Positions 25,190 to 33,135 of a stretch of 64,000 nucleotides of DNA are shown in pieces. The translations under genes and the position numbers were made by a program. Under the pieces are notes generated by a model. That model searched no databases and was not told the DNA's origin. It worked only from the letters and a program-made list of their open reading frames with translations. The stretch is from Virgibacillus litoralis. GTDB taxonomy: Bacteria > Bacillota > Bacilli > Bacillales > Amphibacillaceae. Position 1 is the stretch's first letter; every line of letters starts with the position of its first letter. The DNA lies in the NCBI RefSeq assembly GCF_017873675.1, contig NZ_JAGGKK010000011.1, positions 1-64,000 of the forward strand. Direction: 5' to 3'.

Positions 25190-25555
25190 ATGAGTAATGT
25201 AAACGATTATAAGGCAGATGAAAATACAGATGAAAGGATAGATTTTGTAAAAGTTGAACAGAGTGAGAAGTTTCAATGGTTAATGGACGAAAGGAAAAGG
25301 TTTATCGTTCCCTTAACAATATTTTTTCTTGTCTTTTATTTTATGCTTCCCATTCTCACGTCCTATACGACTTTTCTAAATACACCAGTAATCGGCGATA
25401 TTTCATGGGTATGGCTATTTGCCTTTTCACAATTTGTTATGACATGGGTGCTATGTACGATTTATGTAAAGAAAGCAGCATCTTTTGACAGGCAGGCGGA
25501 TGAAATCATTAATGAACAGCTTAATAGTAATAATAAAGGAGGTAATGCCGGATGA
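25190..25555 (+). CDS. DUF485 membrane protein (YwcB/YjcH-like)
   Basis: 121 residues with two transmembrane helices (FIVPLTIFFLVFYFMLPIL and ISWVWLFAFSQFVMTWVLC) between a polar N-terminus and a charged C-terminus. DUF485 proteins stand directly before acetate symporters in many bacteria (yjcH-actP in E. coli, ywcB-ywcA in B. subtilis). The ATG at 25190 has GAGGAGGG six bases upstream; the reading frame is open further up but lacks support. The stop overlaps the next start (ATGA), so the two are coupled. Probably a small partner or stabiliser of the transporter; its biochemical role is not established. Confidence 0.88.
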   Translation: MSNVNDYKADENTDERIDFVKVEQSEKFQWLMDERKRFIVPLTIFFLVFYFMLPILTSYTTFLNTPVIGDISWVWLFAFSQFVMTWVLCTIYVKKAASFDRQADEIINEQLNSNNKGGNAG

Positions 25556-27090
25556 ATGCAACTGTCGTCATACTTTTTCTTGCTATTGTTGTACTAACAC
25601 TCATTATTACGTACTATGCTGCCAAACAAACCCAATCAACTACTGACTTTTACACAGCTGGTGGTGGCTTGAAGGGCTGGCAAAACGGGGTCGCAATAGC
25701 TGGAGACTATTTATCTGCGGCTTCATTCCTTGGTATTGCAGGTGCTATTGCGTTATATGGTTTTGATGGTTTCTTTTATAGTATTGGTTTCCTTATAGCC
25801 TACTTGGTTGTTCTATTTTTGGTTGCAGAGCCACTGCGGAACCTTGGAAAATATACACTTGCGGATATGCTTAAGGCACGATTCGATGCTGACAAAGTCA
25901 GGGGAGCTGCCGCACTTAATACGATAACTATCTCTATCTTTTATATGATTGCACAGCTTGTCGGAGCAGGAGCCCTAATACAGTTGTTATTTGATATTCC
26001 TTATTGGATGGCTGTTCTGATTGTTGGTGTAATGATGACGATTTATGTTTTGTTTGGAGGAATGATCGCAACCAGTTGGGTTCAAATCGTAAAAGCTGTT
26101 CTGCTTATGGCTGGTATGGTTATTATTTCGTTCCTTGTTTTATTGAAGTTTAACTTTAACATCGTCGATATGTTCAATGATGTTAAAACTGTTACTAGTA
26201 ATGGAGAAAATTATCTGAAGCCAGGTCTAAAGTACACAAACCCATTGGGAACCATTTCCCTAATGATTGCATTAGTACTTGGTACAGCTGGTTTGCCACA
26301 TATACTTATGCGCTTCTTCACAGTTAAGGATGCTAAAACCGCCCGAAGTTCTGTCATTACAGCAACATGGGTGATTGGTATATTTTATGTACTGACATTA
26401 TTTCTTGGTTTTGGAGCAGCAGCTTTTGTTGGTGAAGCAAATATTCTTGCGGCGAACCCTGGCGGAAACATGGCAGCACCATTACTCGCCGAAGCATTGG
26501 GCGGGGAAATACTATTCGCATTCATATCGGCAGTTGCTTTTGCTACCATTTTAGCAGTAGTTGCTGGTCTTGTCCTATCAGGTGCATCGGCATTTGCGCA
26601 TGATTTATATGGACAAATCATTAAAAAAGGAAAAGCATCTGATCTACAGCAAATGCGGGCAGCACGATATGCTTCTCTAGCAGTATCTGTTCTTGCAATT
26701 ATTCTCGCATTGTTTGCGCAATACTTAAATGTAGCATTCCTAGTTTCATTAGCGTTTTGTATTGCAGCGAGTGCAAATCTTCCAGTCATAATTTATACAG
26801 TTTACTGGAAGAAGTTTAATACATCAGGTGCTGTCACAGCAATGTTAACCGGTTTATTCTCAGCGTTAATTCTAGTATCTATGAGTCCAAGTGTTTTCTC
26901 ACCGGTAGAAGGTGCAGCATTGTTTGTCGGGGATCCGATTTTCCCTCTTTCAAACCCTGCTCTTGTTTCAGTTCCATTAGGTTTTCTTGGAGGATTTCTT
27001 GGTACCCTATTCTCTAAAGATGGAAGTTCAAAACGATATGCCGAAGTAAAAGTGAAGGCAAATACCGGATATCGAGAAACAGGAAGCTAA
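25552..27090 (+). CDS. Cation/acetate symporter (SSS family), second copy
   Basis: 512 residues, about 13 transmembrane helices. FYTAGGGLKGWQNGVAIAGD, the adjoining LSAASFLGIAG, GTAGLPHILMRFFTVKDAKT and PLLAEALGG place it with ActP/YwcA Na+/acetate (or pyruvate) symporters. It is a clear paralogue of the product of 20859-22403, with the same landmark blocks, but preceded by its own DUF485 partner, which the first lacks. Terminator at 27101. Arrangement symporter-kinase-regulator-DUF485-symporter suggests one copy is the regulated transporter and the other is tied to sensing (inference). Confidence 0.92.
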   Translation: MNATVVILFLAIVVLTLIITYYAAKQTQSTTDFYTAGGGLKGWQNGVAIAGDYLSAASFLGIAGAIALYGFDGFFYSIGFLIAYLVVLFLVAEPLRNLGKYTLADMLKARFDADKVRGAAALNTITISIFYMIAQLVGAGALIQLLFDIPYWMAVLIVGVMMTIYVLFGGMIATSWVQIVKAVLLMAGMVIISFLVLLKFNFNIVDMFNDVKTVTSNGENYLKPGLKYTNPLGTISLMIALVLGTAGLPHILMRFFTVKDAKTARSSVITATWVIGIFYVLTLFLGFGAAAFVGEANILAANPGGNMAAPLLAEALGGEILFAFISAVAFATILAVVAGLVLSGASAFAHDLYGQIIKKGKASDLQQMRAARYASLAVSVLAIILALFAQYLNVAFLVSLAFCIAASANLPVIIYTVYWKKFNTSGAVTAMLTGLFSALILVSMSPSVFSPVEGAALFVGDPIFPLSNPALVSVPLGFLGGFLGTLFSKDGSSKRYAEVKVKANTGYRETGS

Positions 27091-27100
27091 AGCGAATCAT

Positions 27101-27137
27101 GAGCGACTGCCATTGCGGCAGTCGCTCCTTTTGTTTT
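27101..27137 (+). terminator. Terminator of the symporter operon
   Basis: GAGCGACTGCC (27101-27111) pairs with GGCAGTCGCTC (27117-27127), followed by CTTTTGTTTT. Confidence 0.93.
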
Positions 27138-27247
27138 ACTGGTTTCTTTCGGCTTGCATCCTCATCATGCTAAAATTGTAAAGCTTGCTGAAACAGAGAA
27201 ATGGCTGAACAGTGCTCCAGCACCATTCAGCCTTATTTTATTTAAAC

Positions 27248-27862
27248 CTAATTATTAATATACTTCTCAAAAACGTCTCCAAAGTCTTTCTCGTGATACT
27301 CCTCACGAATCGACTTCAACCAGTCGAACCCAAACTCTGTTAACTCTTTATATTGTTCTGCAAGCTTCGTTTCAGAAGTTCTTGAATGCTGCAACACTGT
27401 CACAGCTTTAGCTAAACTTTCTCCAGCCATCTCTGTAATAATCGCATTCTCATGAGTTGTTTCAGCAATAAATAACAGGGCCTTATATAAATCTTTTAAT
27501 TTATCAATTTCGTCTTTATGGACATCAATACTTAGTGGTTCTTTTCCTAACGTGAATTTGATTTCGATATCCAGATCGATTTTTCCTGCTGTCTCAAGGG
27601 ATACATCTGAAATCTTGTATTGTGAGTATGGATAACGATTTAGTGTTCGTTTAGAAGAAGCGGCATTTTCACCATTTACATGAATTAGTGCCAGGTTAGT
27701 GAAGCAATATTCATCTGCTTTTGTCTTAATCAGGAAGTAAATTTTTTCATCATCTTCGTGTCGGACGTAATCATCCGCGTCTGTCTTATCATAGTCCTCT
27801 GGGCCAATAATTCTCCCAATATCGGATAAGCCTAATGCATCTGAAGCTAATTTTTTAAACAT
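27248..27862 (-). CDS. yvbH: PH-domain protein YvbH
   Basis: 204 residues. The opening MFKKLASDALGLSDIGRIIG, then YDKTDADDYVRHEDDEKIYF and LIKTKADEYCFTN, match the Bacillus YvbH family: a bacterial pleckstrin-homology-like domain (about 1-125) followed by a helical YvbH extension (about 150-204). No signal peptide or membrane segment, so it is probably cytoplasmic. The ATG at 27862 has GGGGAG eight bases upstream. Function unknown. It faces the LysM gene divergently across 131 bases. Confidence 0.85.
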   Translation of the reverse strand: MFKKLASDALGLSDIGRIIGPEDYDKTDADDYVRHEDDEKIYFLIKTKADEYCFTNLALIHVNGENAASSKRTLNRYPYSQYKISDVSLETAGKIDLDIEIKFTLGKEPLSIDVHKDEIDKLKDLYKALLFIAETTHENAIITEMAGESLAKAVTVLQHSRTSETKLAEQYKELTEFGFDWLKSIREEYHEKDFGDVFEKYINN

Positions 27863-27993
27863 TCCCGTGACTCCCCTTCTTATAATTATTTTCCTATTAA
27901 TTATACCATTAACGGGCTTTAATGACACTCACCCATTCCTCTGTCTGTGAATAGGCTGTTACGATATTCAAAACGGAGGAGTGACGAACCAAC

Positions 27994-28719
27994 ATGAATA
28001 GAGAATTTTACTATACTATCCAGCCAGGTGATAATTTCGGGATACTGGCTGAACGATTCCATATACCAGCAGAACAAATTTTCAAAAATAACCCTGGAGT
28101 GGACCCGTACAATCTTCGGGTGGGGCATCGCCTGCTTATTCCAATGAGACAACCCGATCTCAGGCAGAATGATTGTATTAGTCAGGCTGAATTCGAATTT
28201 AGAAGTGATAATCGAAGGCTTTGGGAAGAGCATGTTGCTTGGACCAGAATGACAATTATCAGTTTGACGTTTAATCTGCCAGATGTAGAATTTGTTATCG
28301 CACGCCTTCTGCAAAATGCTACAGACATGGGTGATGCCATCAGACCCTGCTATGGTGACCGTCTAGCTGATATATACACTAATTTGATAAAAGAACATCT
28401 CATATTTGCCGCGGACCTTGTTAAAGCTGCAGTAGCAGGTGATCAGCAAGCAGCAATGACTGCTGAGCAAAAATGGTACGCTAACGCAGATGAGATTGCT
28501 AGGTTCTGGAGCAGTGTAAATCCTTATTTGTCCGAGGAAGGTGTTAGAGATATGTTTTATCGGCACTTAGATTTAACAAAACAGGAAGCAGTTTTTATGA
28601 TAAATATGGATTACCAGAAAGATATTCAAATCTATGATGAAATTGAGGAACAAGCTTTGGCGATGTCAGATGCTATATCAATTGCAGTAGTGAAACAATT
28701 TCCTGAACTATTTGCGTAG
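27994..28719 (+). CDS. LysM protein with a C-terminal helical domain
   Basis: 241 residues. A single LysM domain at the N-terminus (YTIQPGDNFGILAERFHIPA...LRVGHRLLIP, residues 6-50), with no signal peptide before it. Residues 65-241 are all-helical, with the motif WTRM, a YGDRLADIYTNLIKEHL segment, WYANADEIARFWSSVNP and HLDLTKQEAV; I know this helical domain from other spore-former proteins, often misnamed acetylglutamate kinase, without a known role. LysM without a signal peptide is usual for proteins placed on the spore surface. A hairpin terminator follows at 28727. Confidence 0.75.
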   Translation: MNREFYYTIQPGDNFGILAERFHIPAEQIFKNNPGVDPYNLRVGHRLLIPMRQPDLRQNDCISQAEFEFRSDNRRLWEEHVAWTRMTIISLTFNLPDVEFVIARLLQNATDMGDAIRPCYGDRLADIYTNLIKEHLIFAADLVKAAVAGDQQAAMTAEQKWYANADEIARFWSSVNPYLSEEGVRDMFYRHLDLTKQEAVFMINMDYQKDIQIYDEIEEQALAMSDAISIAVVKQFPELFA

Positions 28720-28726
28720 ATCAAGT

Positions 28727-28752
28727 TGAGTAGGAGGCATATGCCCCTACTC
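28727..28752 (+). terminator. Terminator-like hairpin after the LysM gene
   Basis: TGAGTAGG-AGGCAT pairs with ATGCC-CCTACTCA; the tail is GATTATTCCTATT, only modestly T-rich. Confidence 0.6.
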
Positions 28753-28772
28753 AGATTATTCCTATTACTGCG

Positions 28773-28932
28773 AATTGAGGTTGAAATCCTGCATCTCAAG
28801 TTGATAAATCACAATTGAGGTCGATATCCTGCTTTTCTGGTTGATAAATCATAATTGGGGTCGAAATCCTGCATCTCAAGTCGATAAATCACAATTGGGG
28901 TCGAAATCCTGCATTTCAAGTCGATTAATCTC
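28773..28932. repeat. Four 40-bp tandem repeats
   Basis: Units begin at 28773, 28813, 28853 and 28893, each opening AATTGRGGTYGAWATCCTGC and closing on a GTYGATWAATC-type segment. Units 3 and 4 are almost identical; unit 2 is most divergent. No reading frame with an RBS runs through them. Confidence 0.9.
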
Positions 28933-28994
28933 AAAAAATCTTTAAATATGCAGCCTTACAGGACAGTAAGAGTTAACCTGCTATTAAAAGACAT

Positions 28995-29225
28995 TTACTC
29001 ATGATTCCAGCCAGGTTTCTGAGATTCTCTCTTTCTTTCTATGCTCTCGACATTATACTCCATCAAAGGCTTAACAAATTTCTCATAACGTTCCTTCTTG
29101 AATCTCTCTAATTCCTCGGGTGTCATGTCCTTCGTTACCTCCGATACATGTCTTCCCGGAAGTTGATCAAACTCCTCCTTCGTCATCCATGTCACGTTTC
29201 CATTTTTGATAATGAAATGTTTCAT
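28995..29225 (-). CDS. Hypothetical 76-residue charged protein downstream of the SAM riboswitch
   Basis: AAGGAGGG nine bases before the ATG supports a real gene. The product is polar and acidic/basic mixed (VTWMTKEEFDQLPG, then a long helix MTPEELERFKKERYEKFVKP), with no membrane segment or signal; I do not recognise a family. Its upstream region on the minus strand is the 206-bp repeat (29246-29451) and, before that, an S-box riboswitch with terminator. So it is the only gene that riboswitch could now control. The frame is open further upstream into the repeat, but that reading has no RBS and would be repeat-derived. Confidence 0.6.
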   Translation of the reverse strand: MKHFIIKNGNVTWMTKEEFDQLPGRHVSEVTKDMTPEELERFKKERYEKFVKPLMEYNVESIERKRESQKPGWNHE

Positions 29226-29245
29226 AATAATCCCTCCTTCACAGA

Positions 29246-29451
29246 ACAAAAGTGCAAGCGCCTGTTCAGCGCCGTATGGACTGGACTGACCCGTGTGAGA
29301 TAAAGGATACACGAAGAGCGTAAGCGATTCGATGTTGACTTATCGTAGACACGGGGAGGGAAGTCCACTAGGCGCTAGGCGCTGGAGCTGGACGTCGCTA
29401 ATTCGGAAGTCCAATTATCCACAGCATTTAAATTTAATAATTTCCTATACA
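29246..29451 (-). repeat. 206-bp structured repeat, copy 1
   Basis: It pairs with 46411-46616: same length, seven differences, about 97% identity. Nested arms: AGCGCC 29268-29273 / GGCGCT 29371-29376; TGGACT 29277-29282 / AGTCCA 29362-29367; CCCGTGT 29290-29296 / ACACGGG 29349-29355; GATAA 29299-29303 / TTATC 29340-29344. It lies between the S-box terminator and the RBS of the 76-residue gene. Confidence 0.92.
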
Positions 29452-29456
29452 CTATT

Positions 29457-29495
29457 AAAAACCCCTTCATGCGTTGGATTCATAAAGGGGTTTTC
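29457..29495 (-). terminator. Intrinsic terminator of the SAM riboswitch
   Basis: On the minus strand AAAACCCCTT...AAGGGGTTTTT, 9 to 10 bp of stem with a loop of about 17 and a T5 tail. It follows the aptamer by about 10 bases, as in transcription-terminating S-boxes. Confidence 0.88.
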
Positions 29496-29503
29496 TACCG
29501 ATT

Positions 29504-29597
29504 TATCACTCAAAGCATGGGCTTTGCTGGTGGGAGCACCTTACATTTGCAGGTTGCTGTGACGTCGTTGAGCCAGTTCTCTCGATCACTCTTGATA
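29504..29597 (-). ncRNA. S-box (SAM-I) riboswitch aptamer
   Basis: Read on the minus strand: TATCAAGAGTGATC opens P1/P2; GAGAGAACTGGCTC is the P2 K-turn/pseudoknot loop with the usual GGG/CCC replaced by the compensating pair GAG/CTC; AACGA; ACAGCAACC; AAGGTGCT; CCAGCAAAG...CTTTG (P4); and TGATA closing P1. All landmarks occur in the order of Bacillus S-boxes. It should bind S-adenosylmethionine and, with SAM present, allow the terminator at 29457 to form. The next gene on this strand is the 76-residue ORF beyond the 206-bp repeat; no methionine gene follows. Confidence 0.88.
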
Positions 29598-29614
29598 GCT
29601 ATTCAATTACATAA

Positions 29615-29643
29615 AGTATATAAGAGTTTTAATGATATTTCAA
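29615..29643 (-). promoter_or_regulatory. Sigma-A promoter of the SAM riboswitch transcript
   Basis: On the minus strand TTGAAA (29643-29638), exactly 17 bases, TATACT (29620-29615), placed about 20 bases before the aptamer. Confidence 0.8.
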
Positions 29644-30271
29644 TGAATTACCGCCAGCACATTAATTCATCACTGTTGGTTACACTAATATAAAGGCTTT
29701 GTTAAGTTTGTTGACTTATTAAAGTAATGAAAACACGTAGTTGATAGAAACTGCGAACTAACATGGAAAAATAGCTGAGTGCTTTGACACCGCTTCGGAA
29801 ATACACTACGCTTTCCGTGGGCGGCTGATGAGCCTACTTGCTCCTACGTCGCTGCGTAGTCTCATCTAGGCCTCAGCTCCCACAGGAGTCTACGTGTATT
29901 TCCTCCGCTGGGTATTGCTCACTAAAACTTAAAAAAACAAGATTTTATACCACTTAACTAGCAGTTGGAATATGCGAGACTCCTGTGGGACAGCGATCCT
30001 AAGAGACCCCACAGGGAGCGTTCTTTGCGAGCGAGGCAGACTAAGTACGCCACGTCCTGTGGCAACGTCTGCACTAGCACGTCCTATACGTCGGAGGCTC
30101 GTGGTGAGCCCACGGAAAGCGAGTATATTCCAGCTGCGTCGTTAGGGAGCCTCACGAAATGCTTCTAATAGGACTCCCTTAGTTAGTTCGCAGTTTATAC
30201 CAATTGCGATTGTTAAAGAGCAACAAAACTTACGAGAGAGCAAATATAATAATCGGATTGCGGTGACTTTA
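29644..30271. mobile_element. 449-bp GC-rich composite element with 15-bp terminal inverted repeats (29748-30196)
   Basis: AAACTGCGAACTAAC at 29748-29762 is repeated, inverted and perfect, at 30182-30196. Inside lie two oppositely placed copies of a GC-rich palindromic sequence: 29796-29906 (GGAAATACAC...GTGTATTTCC ends) and 29963-30135 (GGAATATGCGAGACTCCTGT...GCCCACGGAAAGCGAG, ATATTCC end). It contains no transposase or supported gene. Base composition is far richer in GC than the neighbourhood. No target-site duplication is obvious. 29644-29747 and 30197-30271 hold no gene. Confidence 0.7.
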
Positions 30272-30877
30272 ATGGTGTGGTTAATCATTCAAAATCTTAT
30301 GTCCCTCAACGAGTTAAGCCTATTGAATTCCATTTCACTGCCCCAATTAATTGAAGCCCACAGGGAATTCAGCGACATATTTAAAGAATACTGGCATCAG
30401 AGTGTATTTCTAACACCAAGATGGTGGTTCTTAGTTATGCTTAGCATACTACCGGCCATTATCTGGTGGATATTAGTTAATAAAAAGAGAATTATTGAAA
30501 TTACAGCATTCGGATTATTCTATGGTGTTGCAGCAATTATTCTTGATTCTATTGGAAGCAACGCCTTAGCCTGGACTTATCCTTATATCCTTTCGCCGTA
30601 TTTACGTCCGCAATTATATCCTTATGATGTTGGTGTTGTGATCATATCCTTTATGTTTTGTTATCAGCTGTGGAGTAACAATTCTAAAAAATTCTTCTTA
30701 TTTTCAGGACTGCTGGCTGCTTTTTTGGCCTTTGTTGCTGAGCCGATTATGGTATGGCTAGGCCTTTACAAAACAATATACTGGAAACATATTTATTCAT
30801 TCCCGATTTACTGGCTTTTAGGCATAATATGCTGGGGAATCATTATGTATTTTAAAAAATTGGAACAGAAGCAGTAA
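30272..30877 (+). CDS. CBO0543 family membrane protein
   Basis: 201 residues (GTG at 30263 is the alternative start). Five to six transmembrane helices. The segments LTPRWWFLVML, LDSIGSNALAWTYPYILSP and PYDVGVVIISFMFCYQLW are characteristic of the CBO0543 family of spore-forming Firmicutes, whose function is not known; family members are often many per genome. The RBS is weak (GGTG six bases before the ATG). It follows the GC-rich composite element directly. The sequence shows no catalytic motif. Confidence 0.75.
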   Translation: MVWLIIQNLMSLNELSLLNSISLPQLIEAHREFSDIFKEYWHQSVFLTPRWWFLVMLSILPAIIWWILVNKKRIIEITAFGLFYGVAAIILDSIGSNALAWTYPYILSPYLRPQLYPYDVGVVIISFMFCYQLWSNNSKKFFLFSGLLAAFLAFVAEPIMVWLGLYKTIYWKHIYSFPIYWLLGIICWGIIMYFKKLEQKQ

Positions 30878-31000
30878 TATCTTATTTCTCCTGTTCTTTT
30901 CTATTCCTTTTATGGAAAAGATGAATGTTTTGACTTTTACATTCGTCTAATTAGTAAGGAGTTGTAAAAAGAGCGGTAAAAGAAATAGGGGGAAATTATA

Positions 31001-32170
31001 ATGTTATCCAAAAAATTCTCTTTCCTGATGGTTCTAATAGCCTTGTTAAGTCTAGTTATAACTGCATGCAATCAGGGTGGATCACCTGAACCCACAGATG
31101 AATCTGACCAAGAAGAAACAACTGAGAATAGTGAAGAAACTAAAGATAACACCGAAAATAACAAGTCTGATAAAGATAAGAAGGAAGAAACAGAAAAAGA
31201 TAAACCATCTTCTGAAAAGAAAAATAATGACTCATCGGAAAAACAGGATGATTCCGATAAACAAAAGATTGAAGATGATGGGAGTGCTAATGAAAAACTC
31301 CTTCCTGTAGGAACATTATCATATGGAGATAAAGGCGAAAAAGTTAGTATGATGCAAGAAGCTCTGAACAGGCTAGGTTATTCATTGACGGTTGATGGTG
31401 ACTTAGGATGGACCACCGTTTGGGCGATAAAAGATTTTCAAGCACAGGTACCTGCCTTAAAGATTGACGGCATTTACGGGGAAGGTACACGTGAAAATAT
31501 TCAAAAGGCAATAGATGGTGAGCTAGAAGTAAATCCGGGCACTGGTCTGGAAAAGAATGAAGAGCAGAACGACAATGAAAAAAATAGTAATGTAGTGTCC
31601 AATCCATCAAGTATTCTTGCTTTAGTGAATAAAAACAACCAACTGCCAGCTAGTTATGTTCCGAAAAATCTTACAAACCCCAATGTCAGGTTTCCATTTA
31701 CAGAAGACTTACCAAAAAAACAAATGCGAGAAGTAGCAGCAAGTGCACTTGAGAGAATGTTTAACGCTGGGGATAAGGCAGGGGTCGACCTTTTCGCACA
31801 ATCTGGCTATCGTTCATATGACAGGCAGCAAGCCATTTTCGCAGCAAATGCTAGTGAACATGGGCGCGAAGCAGCAAATCAATTCAGTGCACAGGCTGGG
31901 GAAAGTGAGCATCAAACCGGTCTGACTATGGATGTCACTAGCGCTGATATCAATTACCGGCTGAACACTAAATTTGCCAATACTGACGAGGGTGAATGGG
32001 TAAAAAAGCACGCCAGTAAATATGGTTTCATCATTCGTTACCCAAAAGGAAAAACTAGTATCACGGGCTATCAATATGAACCTTGGCACCTTCGTTACAT
32101 TGGTGAGAAAGCTGCTAAATACATTGACAGCAATAATATTACGCTGGAACAATACCTCGGTTCCCAATAA
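31001..32170 (+). CDS. D-alanyl-D-alanine carboxypeptidase lipoprotein (VanY/M15B) with peptidoglycan-binding domain
   Basis: 389 residues. Lipobox VITAC (Cys23); a long acidic-basic low-complexity spacer rich in D, E, K, S (24-105), a PG_binding_1 domain (about 107-170, LSYGDKGEKVSMMQEALNRL), a second linker, then the M15B domain (about 205-385). Zinc ligands are visible as His and Asp in SEHQTGLTMDV and the His in EPWHLRY; SGYRSYDRQQAIF is the usual substrate-side motif. It should trim the terminal D-Ala of stem peptides at the outer face of the membrane. GGGGGAAA RBS. Terminator at 32183. Confidence 0.92.
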   Translation: MLSKKFSFLMVLIALLSLVITACNQGGSPEPTDESDQEETTENSEETKDNTENNKSDKDKKEETEKDKPSSEKKNNDSSEKQDDSDKQKIEDDGSANEKLLPVGTLSYGDKGEKVSMMQEALNRLGYSLTVDGDLGWTTVWAIKDFQAQVPALKIDGIYGEGTRENIQKAIDGELEVNPGTGLEKNEEQNDNEKNSNVVSNPSSILALVNKNNQLPASYVPKNLTNPNVRFPFTEDLPKKQMREVAASALERMFNAGDKAGVDLFAQSGYRSYDRQQAIFAANASEHGREAANQFSAQAGESEHQTGLTMDVTSADINYRLNTKFANTDEGEWVKKHASKYGFIIRYPKGKTSITGYQYEPWHLRYIGEKAAKYIDSNNITLEQYLGSQ

Positions 32171-32182
32171 TAGCATTTATAC

Positions 32183-32216
32183 AGAGCTTGGACGCGGTTT
32201 CCAAGCTCTTTTTTTT
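32183..32216 (+). terminator. Terminator of the VanY-type gene
   Basis: GAGCTTGG (32184-32191) pairs with CCAAGCTC (32201-32208), then T8. Confidence 0.92.
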
Positions 32217-32218
32217 AA

Positions 32219-33037
32219 TTAGTCAAGTGATAACAATGAGCCGAGAGCACCGCAATATTCACCTTTTTCCAGAAAAACTGGCTCTTTTCCTGCCAGTTTA
32301 GTGTATTCTTCAATAATATCTCTTAAAAGGGGATTTGACAGGAATGACGAGCCGATATAAACAATGGAACCAACGTTATATTGGGCTGCCATTTGTGAGC
32401 TAATCGTAACAATCACCTCACCTATCATGCCAATAATTGAGGCCAAGATGTCTGACGCTGAGGGGTTATACGCTAGCATTGACTCCTTTTTCCCAAAGTT
32501 GCTTGCAGTCAAATCTCCGGAAATTGGCGGCAGCGCCCCTTCGAAGATATCTTTTACTTTAAGGTCCACATTTCCCCTGTCACCGTTACTTGCTAACTTT
32601 ACCATCCTTGCATAGTCCTCAACTCCGGTTAATAAATAAGCAAGTCCCATTAATGTTCCGCCACCAATACCAGATCCACCAATCCGCTGTTGTTCCCCTT
32701 CATTGACATGATGAATTGATGTACCAGTACCAACATTTACAAACATAAAATTGTTCTCGAATGAATGCCTTTGCTGACCAGCCAAAAACTGTATACCACG
32801 GTTAGTTGCATCAAATTCAACCAGCGTTTTGGCAGGTGCCATAAGTTTTTCAGCGAGCAACTGGCTTTTCCCGCCAGTGATGCAGACTGTGGGATTCTCA
32901 AAGGTATCATAGAGCCATGAAACAGCATCGTCGATATCTTGTGAAGGGAATGTTTGATAGCCAATATTATCACTTCCCCTATATGCTACCTTTACAAGCG
33001 TACCTCCCGCATCAATTCCTATTTTCATTTGTATCAT
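32219..33037 (-). CDS. coaW: Type II pantothenate kinase
   Basis: 272 residues; it phosphorylates pantothenate in the first step of coenzyme A synthesis. The actin-like kinase landmarks are present: GIDAGGTLVKVAY (phosphate loop 1), VGTGTSIHHV, a GGSGIGGGTLMGLAYLLTG stretch, and a closing GEYCGALGSL. This staphylococcal-type enzyme is CoA-insensitive (established for S. aureus). Two starts compete: ATG at 33037 (GAGGGG close by) or ATG at 33028; the latter gives the usual family beginning MKIGIDAGG. It lies 98 bases after a 50-residue gene on the same strand and back-to-back with argF. Confidence 0.9.
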   Translation of the reverse strand: MIQMKIGIDAGGTLVKVAYRGSDNIGYQTFPSQDIDDAVSWLYDTFENPTVCITGGKSQLLAEKLMAPAKTLVEFDATNRGIQFLAGQQRHSFENNFMFVNVGTGTSIHHVNEGEQQRIGGSGIGGGTLMGLAYLLTGVEDYARMVKLASNGDRGNVDLKVKDIFEGALPPISGDLTASNFGKKESMLAYNPSASDILASIIGMIGEVIVTISSQMAAQYNVGSIVYIGSSFLSNPLLRDIIEEYTKLAGKEPVFLEKGEYCGALGSLLSLD

Positions 33038-33135
33038 TTCTCCCCTCAGAATTCTAATTTCTATGAATAAAGATAAAACATTTCAACCGGTTTATAACCG
33101 CTATCAAGTAAAATTACACCTTTGCCCACGGGGGA

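Noticed and set aside
29332-29562. 76-residue reading with an almost identical N-terminus to one at 46497-46688
   Set aside because: The shared part is a translation of the 206-bp repeat, on the strand opposite the adjoining genes, and has no RBS; the shared non-coding repeat explains the similarity.
30263-30271. GTG start for the CBO0543 protein
   Set aside because: The ATG at 30272 has a slightly better placed GGTG; the difference is only three residues and remains uncertain.
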